From: Kordia antarctica
GTDB lineage: Bacteria > Bacteroidota > Bacteroidia > Flavobacteriales > Flavobacteriaceae
NCBI RefSeq assembly: GCF_009901525.1
Contig: NZ_CP019288.1
Span: 2,509,501-2,573,500, forward strand
Length of the DNA stretch: 64,000 nt
Direction of reading: 5' to 3'
The position numbers and the translations under genes are program-made. Below the pieces are notes generated by a model. It was not told the origin of the DNA, did no database searches, and saw only the letters and a program-made list of their open reading frames with translations. Positions 8,050-18,000 of this stretch are shown here, one piece after another. How positions within the stretch are numbered: position 1 is the first letter of the stretch; each line of letters opens with the position of its first letter.

Positions 8050-8760
8050 ATGCTACAATTTGAATCGCTACATATTGAAAATTTATCGCTCCAATTAGTT
8101 GGACAAGAACAATTGCTAAAAGGCATTAACATTCAGTTTGTCAAAAATCAATGCATTGCTATTGTTTGCGAAAGCGAATATGAAAAAAATATACTTGTTC
8201 AAATTTTACAAAAAAAGGAAGCTTATCAAAATGGAAGCGTAACCATTAACAATCATATTTCACTTAATAAGGTTAACACAAAAGATTGGCGTAGTATACT
8301 TGGAATCGTACCAAAAAATATAAAGATTTTCAATAGTCACGTACTTGATAATATCATATTAGAAGAATATACAATTTCTAATAAAATACATGCCTTTGAA
8401 GATATTGAAGCGTTTATACAAGAATACGGTTTTGAGGATTTTATACAAAGCTTGCCACAAGGTTACGCAACTATATTAGGCGAAAGTGGCGTGAACTTAT
8501 CGGGCGGACAAAAACAGATATTAGCACTAATTAGAGTGCTGTACAAAAAGCCACAGTTATTGATTCTGGACGAGTTTACTTCAGCAATGGATAGAAACAT
8601 CGAACGCTTTGTATTGCAGTTATTAAAACGATTAAAATCTAAAATCAGCACCATATTTATATCACACCGATTGCATTCATTAAAGCAAATCGCAGATCAT
8701 ATTTACATAATTGAAAACGGAGAAACCGTTGTTCATGGAAGCCACAAAGAACTACTATAA
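8050..8760 (+). CDS. Stand-alone ABC ATPase domain with degenerate Walker A
   Basis: This 236-residue protein is the nucleotide-binding domain of a peptide/bacteriocin-exporter type ABC transporter without its membrane domain. The signature LSGGQKQ, Walker B LLILDEFTSAMD and the H-loop ISHR are intact. The Walker A at 40-48 reads CESEYEKNI where GxxGxGK(S/T) is expected: the lysine is kept, but the glycines and the Ser/Thr are lost. ATP binding is therefore doubtful. The frame is closed by TAA at 8758, yet the same frame continues to 8832 with NFYSDFW, resembling the usual C-terminal tail of this family. It looks like a decaying or repurposed exporter fragment. Confidence 0.75.
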   Translation: MLQFESLHIENLSLQLVGQEQLLKGINIQFVKNQCIAIVCESEYEKNILVQILQKKEAYQNGSVTINNHISLNKVNTKDWRSILGIVPKNIKIFNSHVLDNIILEEYTISNKIHAFEDIEAFIQEYGFEDFIQSLPQGYATILGESGVNLSGGQKQILALIRVLYKKPQLLILDEFTSAMDRNIERFVLQLLKRLKSKISTIFISHRLHSLKQIADHIYIIENGETVVHGSHKELL

Positions 8761-8902
8761 ACCGCTAATTTTTACAGCGATTTTTGGACGGATATATTAC
8801 AAGAAAAAGATGCCGTGAAGTTGATTTTATAACAGTGTTTAAAACCCAAACCAAGTACTATTTTAGTGTTGTTAATAGCCATTAATACACATAAAAATAG
8901 AT

Positions 8903-9073
8903 ATGAAAGATACAAATACGTATTTGCTTACTGGCTCAATTATACTTGGTTGTATGTTGATGATAGCCGTTATAGTTTTATACTTTTCGGGGAAACCTTT
9001 AAAATTTAGAAAGAAATCAAAAAATAATACCGTAGATGATGAAATTGAAGAAGAATTGAGAAAAAATAAATAG
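8903..9073 (+). CDS. Small single-span membrane protein (56 residues)
   Basis: ATG at 8903 opens MKDTNTYLLTGSIILGCMLM, a hydrophobic helix to about residue 30, and then a charged C-terminal tail rich in Lys and Glu (DDEIEEEL). Layout resembles the 58-residue protein at 7869: short N terminus, one helix, charged tail. Function unknown. Confidence 0.4.
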   Translation: MKDTNTYLLTGSIILGCMLMIAVIVLYFSGKPLKFRKKSKNNTVDDEIEEELRKNK

Positions 9074-9180
9074 ATCTTAAGTTATTGGAGCTTTGGCATT
9101 GGGTTGGAAAATATATAAAAGTAACATACCGAAAATATAGCTTTTTTTAAAGTTTTAGGGTTAAGGTAGTACTTTAAAGA

Positions 9181-9251
9181 TTCCCGTTTTCACGGGAACT
9201 AGATGTTATGATTGGGTTGGGGTAACAACCCTTTTCCCGTTTTCACGGGAA
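9181..9251. repeat. Two identical 18-bp hairpins
   Basis: TTCCCGTTTTCACGGGAA is found at 9181-9198 and again at 9234-9251. Each copy is itself a stem (TTCCCG/CGGGAA) with a 6-nt loop. The 53-bp period and hairpin form suggest duplicated terminator or RNA-processing structures. With only two copies it is not a CRISPR array. Confidence 0.6.
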
Positions 9252-9377
9252 TAAAATGTCTAAACGCATTTTTAGACAGGCAAGGCGGTATTAGGTTGAT
9301 ATATGGTTAGTTGACCTAGCCGCTTTGTTATCATAAATAAAGAGAAACGAATAAATATAAAATAAATTTCTGCTTAT

Positions 9378-9516
9378 ATGGGAAGAAAAAAGAGATTCTC
9401 GCCTATGCTGGGAAACAAAATTACAATTCTTAAAAGGTTTTATTACAGGATTTTTAACGGCACTTGTATTTATAGTACTTTTTGTGGTGGTGGCTTTGTG
9501 TGTGACGTATACTTAA
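9378..9516 (+). pseudogene. Frameshifted tiny membrane peptide
   Basis: The frame ending at 9516 encodes a clear transmembrane helix (FLKGFITGFLTALVFIVLF) similar in design to the peptide at 7547, but has no ATG. An ATG at 9378 (MGRKK...) is in another frame. A single-base change in the A-tract near 9386-9391 would join the two. Either the gene is broken, it is phase-variable at this tract, or it starts at a non-ATG codon. Confidence 0.3.
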
Positions 9517-9532
9517 TTTTATCCTAGAAAAA

Positions 9533-10285
9533 CTAATAACACTTTTCATTGGTTAAATCATACATCATTTCATTGTGTATATAAATAACTTCTCCTTTTT
9601 TGAAACGTGTGTTGCAGTTCGCATTGATCGTGTCGTAACAATAGCCTAAAGGCTCTCTATTTGAATCATTTTTAAGAGTATTTAGTCGTTCTCTGGAAAC
9701 TAATATCCATGAATCTTCGTGTCTTACGAAATTCAGCATATAAATTTTATAGCCTTGATCGGAAGTTGTATCATGAAAGCTAATTTTTATGCCATCAGCA
9801 GTTCGATTGTTATAGTTTACTGAGTATTCACTTAAATCTACTCTAGTGTCAGGTAAACCATAAATTAGCTTGTTTTCTCCACTCAATTGGTCGTGAGATG
9901 GAAAAAGGGGCTCGCTTCTAACCCAAATTTGCTCATATAAGTTTTTGATATTTTTTATTTTTATGAATGTCTTTAAGCTAACATCATTAGGCTTATTTAA
10001 TATATCATCTCTCTTTTTTACATGATTGACCAATTTCATAAAATCTTTAGGCGACCCAAAACAAGAATCCAAGACGTATAGTTTTTTTTCAATAAGGATC
10101 TCACTTTTACCTTTTTCATCTATTTTATAAATAGAATCTGAATATGTGTCAAGAATCCGTAGTCGATATCGCAATGAATCCGCATCGGAACTTATTTCTA
10201 CATTTGAAGTATAATTATGATTTTGCTTACATGAAATCATGCAAGCAAAAAAGATAAAAACTAAGATGTTATTTGCAATTTTCAA
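9533..10285 (-). CDS. Lipoprotein of unknown function
   Basis: This 250-residue protein has a lipoprotein signal peptide with lipobox ACMISC (Cys at about 19) and is exported. The mature part is charged with no recognised domain. It contains several Cys residues late in the chain (YCYDTINANC, and EKC near the end), which could form disulphides. It lies 23 nt behind the DKNYY-like lipoprotein, in the same orientation as the DUF2235/DUF2931 cluster, so it may be another member of that effector/immunity set (inference). Confidence 0.55.
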   Translation of the reverse strand: MKIANNILVFIFFACMISCKQNHNYTSNVEISSDADSLRYRLRILDTYSDSIYKIDEKGKSEILIEKKLYVLDSCFGSPKDFMKLVNHVKKRDDILNKPNDVSLKTFIKIKNIKNLYEQIWVRSEPLFPSHDQLSGENKLIYGLPDTRVDLSEYSVNYNNRTADGIKISFHDTTSDQGYKIYMLNFVRHEDSWILVSRERLNTLKNDSNREPLGYCYDTINANCNTRFKKGEVIYIHNEMMYDLTNEKCY

Positions 10286-10308
10286 GAATTATAAATTTAA
10301 AGAAAAAG

Positions 10309-10743
10309 TTATTTTAATTCGGTAACAACATTTCCTTGATAGTACATTTTTTTTGAAGTCTTTAGAGAATCTTTATCAAGAAAAATAGTGGCAGTATCTT
10401 TCTTTAAAATTTTATATTGATTCTCCCCAGGCTTGTAATAGGCGTTTATGTAAATATAGTTTTTGTCTTCAAAATAAGTGTCGTTTGTAACTACCCTGTA
10501 TGTCTTAATATCCAAAACATCATCTAAAGATATTAAAGAATCAATATGTTCAAATCTAAAATGAGACTTGTATATAGTATCTTTCCAAACTGCATTTTTT
10601 GATGGATGACGAATACTTTTGTTTGATAACTTCATAACAATTACACCATCGTTAGTTCTGTATAAATTTTCTTTAATCAAAGTGTGATTTTCATTGTTCT
10701 GACAAGAAGTCAAAAGAAGATAAACTATAACGTAATATTTCAT
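10309..10743 (-). CDS. DKNYY-like lipoprotein
   Basis: The 144-residue protein has a short lipoprotein signal (lipobox LLTSC, Cys14). Near residue 94 it carries FEDKNYIYINAYYK, the core of the DKNYY repeat family seen in many Bacteroidota surface and immunity-like lipoproteins. It follows the DUF2235 effector gene by about 150 bp on the same strand. An immunity or anchoring role is plausible but not shown. Confidence 0.5.
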   Translation of the reverse strand: MKYYVIVYLLLTSCQNNENHTLIKENLYRTNDGVIVMKLSNKSIRHPSKNAVWKDTIYKSHFRFEHIDSLISLDDVLDIKTYRVVTNDTYFEDKNYIYINAYYKPGENQYKILKKDTATIFLDKDSLKTSKKMYYQGNVVTELK

Positions 10744-10890
10744 AAACCTAAACTAATCGTGATTGAGTAAACTTCATTAGTACTAAAATCATCTATTGAG
10801 TATCTGCCATCAATAAAAAACCTTCATATAAATATTTCTTCAATACCATCTCCAGTAATTTTATGGAGGAATATTTTTAGATTGAGATTA

Positions 10891-12870
10891 TCAATTTTTA
10901 TCATATTTACCTAACACTGGCGTGTAATGTTGTCTTTCATAAGGAGGATCTTTGTATTCCTTCTCAAATGTCATATGAGGAATATTTGCATACGCGAAGT
11001 CAGAATGGTCAAAAAATTCTAAATCTTCAAGTGTAGCATTGAAACACGCAGATAAATGCACAAAATTTTTCATGATATAAGCACGTTTCTCTTGTGTTAT
11101 TTTATAAAACGCTCTTCCATTTTCTTTGTGAATGATTTTAGGGTTAAGTGATTTTACATCTTTAGTTTTCCACATTTCATCAGCAACTTTTATCATTTGT
11201 TCTTGATATTCAGTTAACTCATACCCTTTATGAAATCCGTATTCTTTTCTAGAATTCTCAGGTATAGGTGCTTTTAAAGGAACTCCTCCAACTTTTATAG
11301 CGACATGCTTCATTACATTCATATATACTAATGAAAGTCTATTATCTAACTTTCTTGTAGATACGAGTTGAAAATGGTATCCTTTAAGTTCATAGAACTT
11401 CCCGTCAATCCACCTATTTTGATAATTTTCCATGATAGTTTCGTCTACTAATTTATATTCAAGATTAGGGAAAGGACTAGGTGTAGGATGAGTTATTCTT
11501 ACATGGTGTTTTGTTTCCCATTTAATTTCATCGTTTGTATCGTTACAGAATAATTGGTCAATATACCATTTACGAAGCTTATACTTGAATTCGTTTATCG
11601 TATCAATTTCTTCATCATAGCCATCATAAGGAACATCTAAATAATGTAATATTTTTTTTTCTTCTTCAGCATGCCAATATCCACCTCCAATATCAGAGTG
11701 CGCACCAAGAACTTTCAATGTTTTTTGATTTTCTGAGTTTTCAATTGGAGTCAACGGGAAATTTTCACGCCATTCAGTACCCGCTGTAATATGAAATACA
11801 TTGTTTATATTTTTATGTGAAACATTCGGGTTTACTTTTTTTATAGCTCCAACAAAGTTTACTGGATTTGGAACCAATATCGGAATAAGAGGAATAGGAA
11901 TAGGAATATAATCTGGAGTTAAAATATCTATTATTCTAGAAACATCAATAACTCCTTCTTTTTCTAAAATTTGAGAAATTACCGTCTCAAAAAGTCCTAA
12001 AAATTCTATGCTAACATTTTTTTTAGGATAATTAATATTTTTTTCTTTCAAAAACTCCCCCAATTTCCCACCTAAAAAATAACTTTTTGGTATGACCAAT
12101 TTTTGCTTGTTAGATTTTGTACGAGTCTTATCGATTTTTACTTCTGTAAAATACTCTTCATTTTTCACTTTGTCCAGCTCTTTAGGAATATATTTTTTTA
12201 AGGGAACTTTTTCATATTCATAGGTAATTTTACTCTTTAGTACTTCATTACAAAAATGCCTTGCTGCCGCTGCACCACGACTAAAACCAAACACATCAAA
12301 CCGTAATGATTCTAAAGATAAAGATTGTTTATGTTTATCTTTTAATTTAATAAAATCTTCTTCAATTTGATCTGCAATATCTATACATGCTTTTTCTACT
12401 CTAGCAATAACACCTCTAGAACCTTCGCCTAACCCAGAACCGAATTTATCGTCTTTTTTATCTTGCAAAGTACCAATGCCTTGTACATAAATACGAAACT
12501 GAAGATAATGATGTGGGTCTTCTTCACTATCAGTGAAATTATCACTTTTCTCCTCGTATATATCATGCAACAACTTCACATTAGAATATGCATTCCAATA
12601 ACTTGTGTCTGGTTTTACATCAAAACCTTTAAGTTCTTCAGTTTTTATATTGTCTGCTGTTAAGGGCAAATCTTTCGTGTAATAGATAGCATCCGAGTTA
12701 AATCCGTTATTCCCTGTTCCATCAAAAAAGACACCCACACGTATTTTTACTTTTGTAGCATTTTTGAGCTTTATAACTTCCAATTTCCGTTTATCGGCAT
12801 TGTATACATCTATGTCCGCAACACCAATGGAAGCTATATTGCCTATGCCTATATTATGCTTTTTACTCAT
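10891..12870 (-). CDS. DUF2235 (Tle1-like) phospholipase effector candidate
   Basis: This 659-residue protein has the features of the DUF2235 alpha/beta-hydrolase family, which includes type VI phospholipase effectors. They are RVGVFFDGTGNN near residue 45, the nucleophile elbow GFSRG with Ser197, and GAHSDIGGGYW near 390 carrying the presumed catalytic Asp. The expected action is cleavage of membrane phospholipids in a rival cell or an infected host. There is no signal peptide, as expected for a cytoplasmically loaded effector. Two DUF2931 lipoprotein genes immediately upstream are the likely periplasmic immunity proteins. No secretion-apparatus genes are in the window. Confidence 0.8.
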   Translation of the reverse strand: MSKKHNIGIGNIASIGVADIDVYNADKRKLEVIKLKNATKVKIRVGVFFDGTGNNGFNSDAIYYTKDLPLTADNIKTEELKGFDVKPDTSYWNAYSNVKLLHDIYEEKSDNFTDSEEDPHHYLQFRIYVQGIGTLQDKKDDKFGSGLGEGSRGVIARVEKACIDIADQIEEDFIKLKDKHKQSLSLESLRFDVFGFSRGAAAARHFCNEVLKSKITYEYEKVPLKKYIPKELDKVKNEEYFTEVKIDKTRTKSNKQKLVIPKSYFLGGKLGEFLKEKNINYPKKNVSIEFLGLFETVISQILEKEGVIDVSRIIDILTPDYIPIPIPLIPILVPNPVNFVGAIKKVNPNVSHKNINNVFHITAGTEWRENFPLTPIENSENQKTLKVLGAHSDIGGGYWHAEEEKKILHYLDVPYDGYDEEIDTINEFKYKLRKWYIDQLFCNDTNDEIKWETKHHVRITHPTPSPFPNLEYKLVDETIMENYQNRWIDGKFYELKGYHFQLVSTRKLDNRLSLVYMNVMKHVAIKVGGVPLKAPIPENSRKEYGFHKGYELTEYQEQMIKVADEMWKTKDVKSLNPKIIHKENGRAFYKITQEKRAYIMKNFVHLSACFNATLEDLEFFDHSDFAYANIPHMTFEKEYKDPPYERQHYTPVLGKYDKN

Positions 12871-13977
12871 TACTTTTTTAATTATTTATTCTAAAAAATA
12901 TTCTACTTCTTCTGAGAAATCACTTTCTCCCAATCCTTTATTGTTTGGTGTATACAAATTTTTAAATCGTACTATTTTTTCTTTTTGATGATCTATTATT
13001 AGGTATAAAATACCATACTGGTCATCCTCTTCAATTTCTAATTGTATTTCAATAGTATTACTTTTTTTATTTTTAATTATTTTCGAAAAATTTTTAGGCA
13101 TAAGTAAATGGGATTGATAATACAGACTATCGTTTTTATTACCCCATGCTACAACTAAATCCGATGGTAACTTTCTCTTTTTCATCATCATATCATTAGT
13201 AATGTTGTAATAAATTGTTCCGTCTAAAGATGAAAATAACACATCTGTAATGTTATATTCCGTATTGGGTTTGCCGAAATTAAAATAGATATCATACTCT
13301 TTTTTATTTTTTACCCATGCTTCTAGTGGGATGCCAAAATGATCCCAATACTGTTTGTACTTTGCCCAATAGTCTGATTCTTTATTTCGAAAACCTTCAT
13401 TCATCGTAAGGTCTTCTTTTCCTTTGAGTTGAAATTTGGTAATTTCTATTTTATTATTTATTCCAATTTCTAAATCTTCTACATGAAAATATACCCAGAC
13501 ATGTACCCAACCTCCTGGTGCCATACCTACCATGATGATTCCACTTTCTTTTTTTTTGTTTTTAATGTGCTTTTCAAATAGCTGTTTTATTTTATCATAC
13601 GGTAAGGGTACTGTTCCTTCATACACTAAGTTTTCAATGGCACTTGCATAACTTACAAATACTTCTTTGGGCAATTTTTTATATCTCTCAGCAGACGAGA
13701 CAGTACCATATGGATGTCCCCACCCATTGTCAAAGTTGGTAAGGCTACTGTTTCCTGCATTTCCAAAATTTACTTTAGCACCACCAACAGGATAATATTT
13801 AGGTGCAGACATAGCTGCTTCCCATTGAAACCTGTCTTTAGTGTTGCTTTGATTACATGAAATAAGTAGTAATAAAAAGCTAAAAAATAGTGTTATCAGT
13901 TTATTTTTATTTGTTTTATATACATCCATAGTTAGTATATAATGTTTTTTACTCATTACTTTTTTAATTATTTATTC
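12861..13977. repeat. Tandem duplication scar around the DUF2931 genes
   Basis: A 31-nt sequence is identical at 12861-12891 and 13947-13977 (1086 bp apart). It covers the start codons of the DUF2235 gene and the intergenic DNA before it. The second copy leaves a vestigial MSKKH in front of the downstream DUF2931 frame, exactly the first five residues of the DUF2235 protein. This shows that the immunity-type gene was duplicated together with the first bases of the effector gene. Confidence 0.8.
12886..13929 (-). CDS. DUF2931-family lipoprotein, copy 1 (probable immunity protein)
   Basis: The start is placed at 13929 (MDVYKTNKNK), since the longer frame from 13956 begins with MSKKH, a duplicated scrap of the effector gene. 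The 347-residue product has a lipoprotein signal (lipobox LLISC) and the DUF2931 hallmarks FQWEAAMSAPKYYP, the Gly-rich GGAKVNFGNAGNSS and MAPGGWVHVWVYF. DUF2931 proteins are often found beside DUF2235 phospholipases and are thought to neutralise them in the periplasm. The gene lies 15 nt before the DUF2235 gene. It diverges from copy 2 mostly in the C-terminal half. Confidence 0.75.
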   Translation of the reverse strand: MDVYKTNKNKLITLFFSFLLLLISCNQSNTKDRFQWEAAMSAPKYYPVGGAKVNFGNAGNSSLTNFDNGWGHPYGTVSSAERYKKLPKEVFVSYASAIENLVYEGTVPLPYDKIKQLFEKHIKNKKKESGIIMVGMAPGGWVHVWVYFHVEDLEIGINNKIEITKFQLKGKEDLTMNEGFRNKESDYWAKYKQYWDHFGIPLEAWVKNKKEYDIYFNFGKPNTEYNITDVLFSSLDGTIYYNITNDMMMKKRKLPSDLVVAWGNKNDSLYYQSHLLMPKNFSKIIKNKKSNTIEIQLEIEEDDQYGILYLIIDHQKEKIVRFKNLYTPNNKGLGESDFSEEVEYFLE

Positions 13978-14997
13978 CATGAAGTACTCTACTTCTTCTG
14001 AAAAGTCACTATCACCTACAGCAAGATTTCTTGACTTCATTTTACTTTTAAATCTCAAAACTTTCTCTTTATCACCATTTGTAATAAGATATAAGACTCC
14101 GTATTCGTTATTTTTTTCAATCTCTAATTGTAATTCAACACTATTTGTTTTTTTCTTCCTCACTCTCTTAGTAAAGTTTTTAGGTAAAAGAACATGTGTG
14201 TCATACCCGATAGAATCATTAGCGTTATTTCTCCAATAAATAACCAAATCAGCAGGTAGTTGTGATGTAACACGCCTTATATCTCCTCCAAACTCAAAAG
14301 TGCCATCTCTTGAGGTATATTGATAACCAATGTGATAATTAGGATTAGGTTCATTAAAATTAAAATAGATGTCATATTCTTTTTCATTTTCTGCCCATGT
14401 CTCTAATGGTATACCAAAATGCTTCCAATACAGTCTGTATTTTGCCCAATAGTCAGATGTTTTATCTCGAAAACCTTCACCCATCGTAAGATCTTCTTTT
14501 CCTTCAAGTTGATATTTGAGAATTTCTATTTTACCAGTAATACCATCTTCTGTAAAAAAATAAACCCAAACACGTATCCAACCACCTGGTGCCATACCTA
14601 CCATAATTTTCCCCCTTGCCGTTTCTTTGTTTTTGCAGTATTTCCCAAACAGTTGTTTTATTTTTTCATACGGTAATGGCACTGTTCCTTCATACACTAA
14701 GTTTTCAACGGCACTTGCATAACTTACAAATACTTCTTTGGGCAATTTTTTATATTTCTCAGCAGACGAAACAGCTCCATAAGAACGCCCCCAACCATTG
14801 TCAAAGTTGGTAAGACTACTATTTCCCGCATTTCCAAAGTTTACTTTAGCTCCGCCAATAGGATAATATTTAGGTGCGCACATGGCTGCTTCCCATTGAA
14901 ACCTGTCTTTAGAGTCACTATTTTGACAAGAGGTAAATAATATAGAAATAAGGATTGTAATATAAATAGAACATTTGCTTCGTGTCATGTTTTCCAA
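13972..14997 (-). CDS. DUF2931-family lipoprotein, copy 2 (probable immunity protein)
   Basis: This 341-residue paralogue of the neighbouring gene keeps the lipobox LFTSC and the same DUF2931 core (FQWEAAMCAPKYYP, GGAKVNFGNAGNSS, MAPGGWIRVWVYF). The first ~160 mature residues are nearly identical to copy 1, and the rest is more divergent. A second start at 14988 (MTRSKC) is possible. Retaining two diverging immunity genes next to one effector suggests protection against effector variants from other strains (inference). Confidence 0.75.
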   Translation of the reverse strand: MENMTRSKCSIYITILISILFTSCQNSDSKDRFQWEAAMCAPKYYPIGGAKVNFGNAGNSSLTNFDNGWGRSYGAVSSAEKYKKLPKEVFVSYASAVENLVYEGTVPLPYEKIKQLFGKYCKNKETARGKIMVGMAPGGWIRVWVYFFTEDGITGKIEILKYQLEGKEDLTMGEGFRDKTSDYWAKYRLYWKHFGIPLETWAENEKEYDIYFNFNEPNPNYHIGYQYTSRDGTFEFGGDIRRVTSQLPADLVIYWRNNANDSIGYDTHVLLPKNFTKRVRKKKTNSVELQLEIEKNNEYGVLYLITNGDKEKVLRFKSKMKSRNLAVGDSDFSEEVEYFME

Positions 14998-15044
14998 ATT
15001 GTGATTAATCTTTGATAAAATACACCAAAAAATTTAGATAAAAA

Positions 15045-15081
15045 TTTAAAGTAAGTGAGTTTTATACTCACTTACTTTAAA
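15045..15081 (-). terminator. Strong intrinsic terminator behind the 1209-residue gene
   Basis: TTTAAAGTAAGTGAGT (15045-15060) and its perfect complement (15066-15081) form a 16-bp stem with a 5-nt loop. On the minus strand it comes just after the stop at 15092 and is followed by a T-rich run. It separates the large gene from the DUF2931 genes. Confidence 0.75.
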
Positions 15082-15091
15082 TACTATATAG

Positions 15092-18000
15092 TTAAGGAGT
15101 AACTATATTACTTGGTAATGTACTTGATCTATCATCTGAGCTCATTTGTACATCATCTAACGTAAAAGAAGTTTCCGTTTCTAACTGCTCTGGATTTTCA
15201 CAATTTTCAGGTTCAGCTTCTGGAAATATTGGTAATGCTTGTGTTACCCATAAACCTGCTGACTTAGCTTGTAATATGGTAAGCGTTGTAGGTATTCTCG
15301 TAATCCAGTAGTTGCCTTGTGGTACGCCTGTAGGTTCTTGTATTTCTTGTGTAATACTCATGTATAGTGGATCGCCAATGATTGGAGTCTCGCCACCAAG
15401 CCATACTTTTCCAGTTTCTAAGAAGTATTGTACTGCTTCTTCGAACCCTGGTTTTACCGTTACAATTACACGTGCCATTCCTGCTTGTAAAAAACTTCTA
15501 AATAACGTATCTGTATTTTCAGATAAATACATTTCTTGCCATTGTTTACGATCTGCCCAAAAATATGGATAGAATGTGTAATCCATAATAGTCCATTCAA
15601 AAGCTTGTTCTAAAAACTTTGCTTTGGCAGTATATTTATCTAAATCTTCTCCGAGATTCACTCTAAAATTGAGCATCTTGTCGCCATCTGTAAAATCTTG
15701 TCCTAATTCGGTAAGATAATTTTGTAATAAATAAGCAATACAATTGTGCTTGATAATAGTACTTTCTGTGATGCGATAAAAATTACCTAAGACATCTTTT
15801 TGATCTGCTGCTTTCGCTGCTTGCTCTGCTTCAATGTTGGCTACTTCTTCGTTATGAGCATCTAAAGCTGTTTGATATGCTTCAATAATTGCATTGAAAT
15901 TTTCTAATTTCCATGCATTGATATATTCTTGAGAAGGCTCACAATTTATTGTTACTTTTACGTTATAGTTGTCCACATTGTGACCATTTACATCGAACTG
16001 TGTATCGCCACTTACATTTAGACTAGATACTGATTCATCAAAATTAACATTGGCACGCCATGATCCTTCAAATGTGCCTCCTTTTAAATTAGGGAAAGTC
16101 ATTCGAGAATAACGACTACCTTGCCAGCCACCACCTCTATTTCGAGATGATCTACATCTAAAGCTTGCGTTTTTACCTATATAATTATCTGGAATTTGAA
16201 ATGAACTAATTTCTGTAAAATCATTATCTGTATTAGGTCTTCCAGTTGCATTATGAATGATTTGTTTTGAATTAGGTATTTTAGGTGTCAATTGCACACC
16301 ATATATACCTGCCCAATACTCTAAAAGTGATGTCGTTGCTGTGGTAGCATTACTCATTTTATGTGGAGCAGGTGCTTTTCTTGGGTCTACAGGTGCAACT
16401 AATGTATTTGGCGCTGTGGCAATTGCTAAACGATGTAGTTTGGCAGGTTCTGGTATCATAAATTCAAACATGGCACGTTTTCCATAGTTGTAAATTTGAT
16501 TTTTCATTTTTTTGTCTACCCATCTATATACACCAGTAATGTGTTTTGGACGCTCCGCAGTTTCTCCTAATCCACCTCTATTATCATACTCATGCACATT
16601 GGTTAACGATACTTCTTGAATAATTTTACTGATCCGTTCTTCAGAAATTTTAGATTGCACACGTTCCATCGCTCTTTCCGTAACTTCTTGTGATTTTGTA
16701 ACAGCCTGTCTGTTACTAATATGCTGTGCATTGGTACTAGCATAGGCAGCACCTGTATCAAATTTATAAACCTTAGTGTCATACGAGAAGTTGGCATGCG
16801 CTTGAAAACTTTTTTGTTTGTCTAATTCTTTAGCAACTTCGGTTTGCATTTCTGCACGGTTCACTTTTGTGGTGTCAGATATTTTTTCTACTTCTTGAGA
16901 TTTGGTGGTCGTTAGGGTATCTTCTGTACGCGTTAACTCATTAATAGATTTATGTCGCAGTTCACTTGCCATGACATTTTCTATATTAGATACTTCTCCT
17001 GGCACATACGCATGTACACTTTGAGTTACTTTCATATATTCCGCTACACCTAAACGTTTTAATCCAAAATGTTCTCCAGTTGTTGGTATCGGTTCACTTG
17101 GATTTCCACCAATAGGTTCAATTCCAATTGGTTTTAATGACAGCCTTCCTGTGTACTTTACATTAATTGCAACTGTGCTTAATTGTAACGTTGCCTCTCT
17201 ACCATTGGTAAAGAAAACCTGAATATTCAAAGAACTTATTCCTTGTACATTATTTCTTAAAAATGTAGGGAAATTAAGTTTGTTATTTAATACTGCTATA
17301 TGACTTATGTTTTCAGTATGAACACCTGTACTGGTAGTTGCAGAAACAATAGCATTACTCACTGCCCATGATGAATTTTCTACATGCACTTGAAGCATCA
17401 CATAACCTCTACTTGAAAAAAGTCCCGATTTTTTTGCACTTAATATATAGGAAAGGTGCGGCGTATATGTTGTGCTATCTGATATTGGAACAACTACTCC
17501 ACCAACATTAACATATTGATCTTGCGGAAGATTTGCTTGATTTACAACTTCCGTATTAGCTACATCAGCTTGCGTATTAATATCTGAAAGAACAGCATCG
17601 TAAGTAGTATGTCTAAATGTAAACGAATTAGCATCTATGGTAAGTCTATTATTATCAGCTACTTTTACTTCAGATTTACTAAGGTCTACTTCTTTTTCAA
17701 TACTTTGTGCAGCGTTTGCAAAATTCTCTAAAAAATATTCAAGCGACGCTTCACTTAAACCACCATAAATATCATCCCAGTTTAATTCTTCTTTATAAGA
17801 AAATTTAAAATCGGGAACTTCATACGTTGCTAAAAGTTCGTATGCCTTTTTTATTTCTTCTTCGGGTGCTTTAGATTCTTCTAGCTCATCAATAATACTT
17901 AACTGATTTTCATAAGCTCGTAGGTTTTCTCCATGTTCTTTTTCATATGAGCTTCTAGCTACTTTCAGTCCATTCTCATAATTTGCCCAATAATTGTTTT

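Noticed and set aside
9181-9251. Two identical hairpins as a mini CRISPR array
   Set aside because: Only two copies, strong self-complementary hairpins, no cas genes and no further repeats nearby.
13930-13956. MSKKH start for DUF2931 copy 1
   Set aside because: It is a duplicated piece of the DUF2235 gene start and would place charged residues before the lipoprotein signal.
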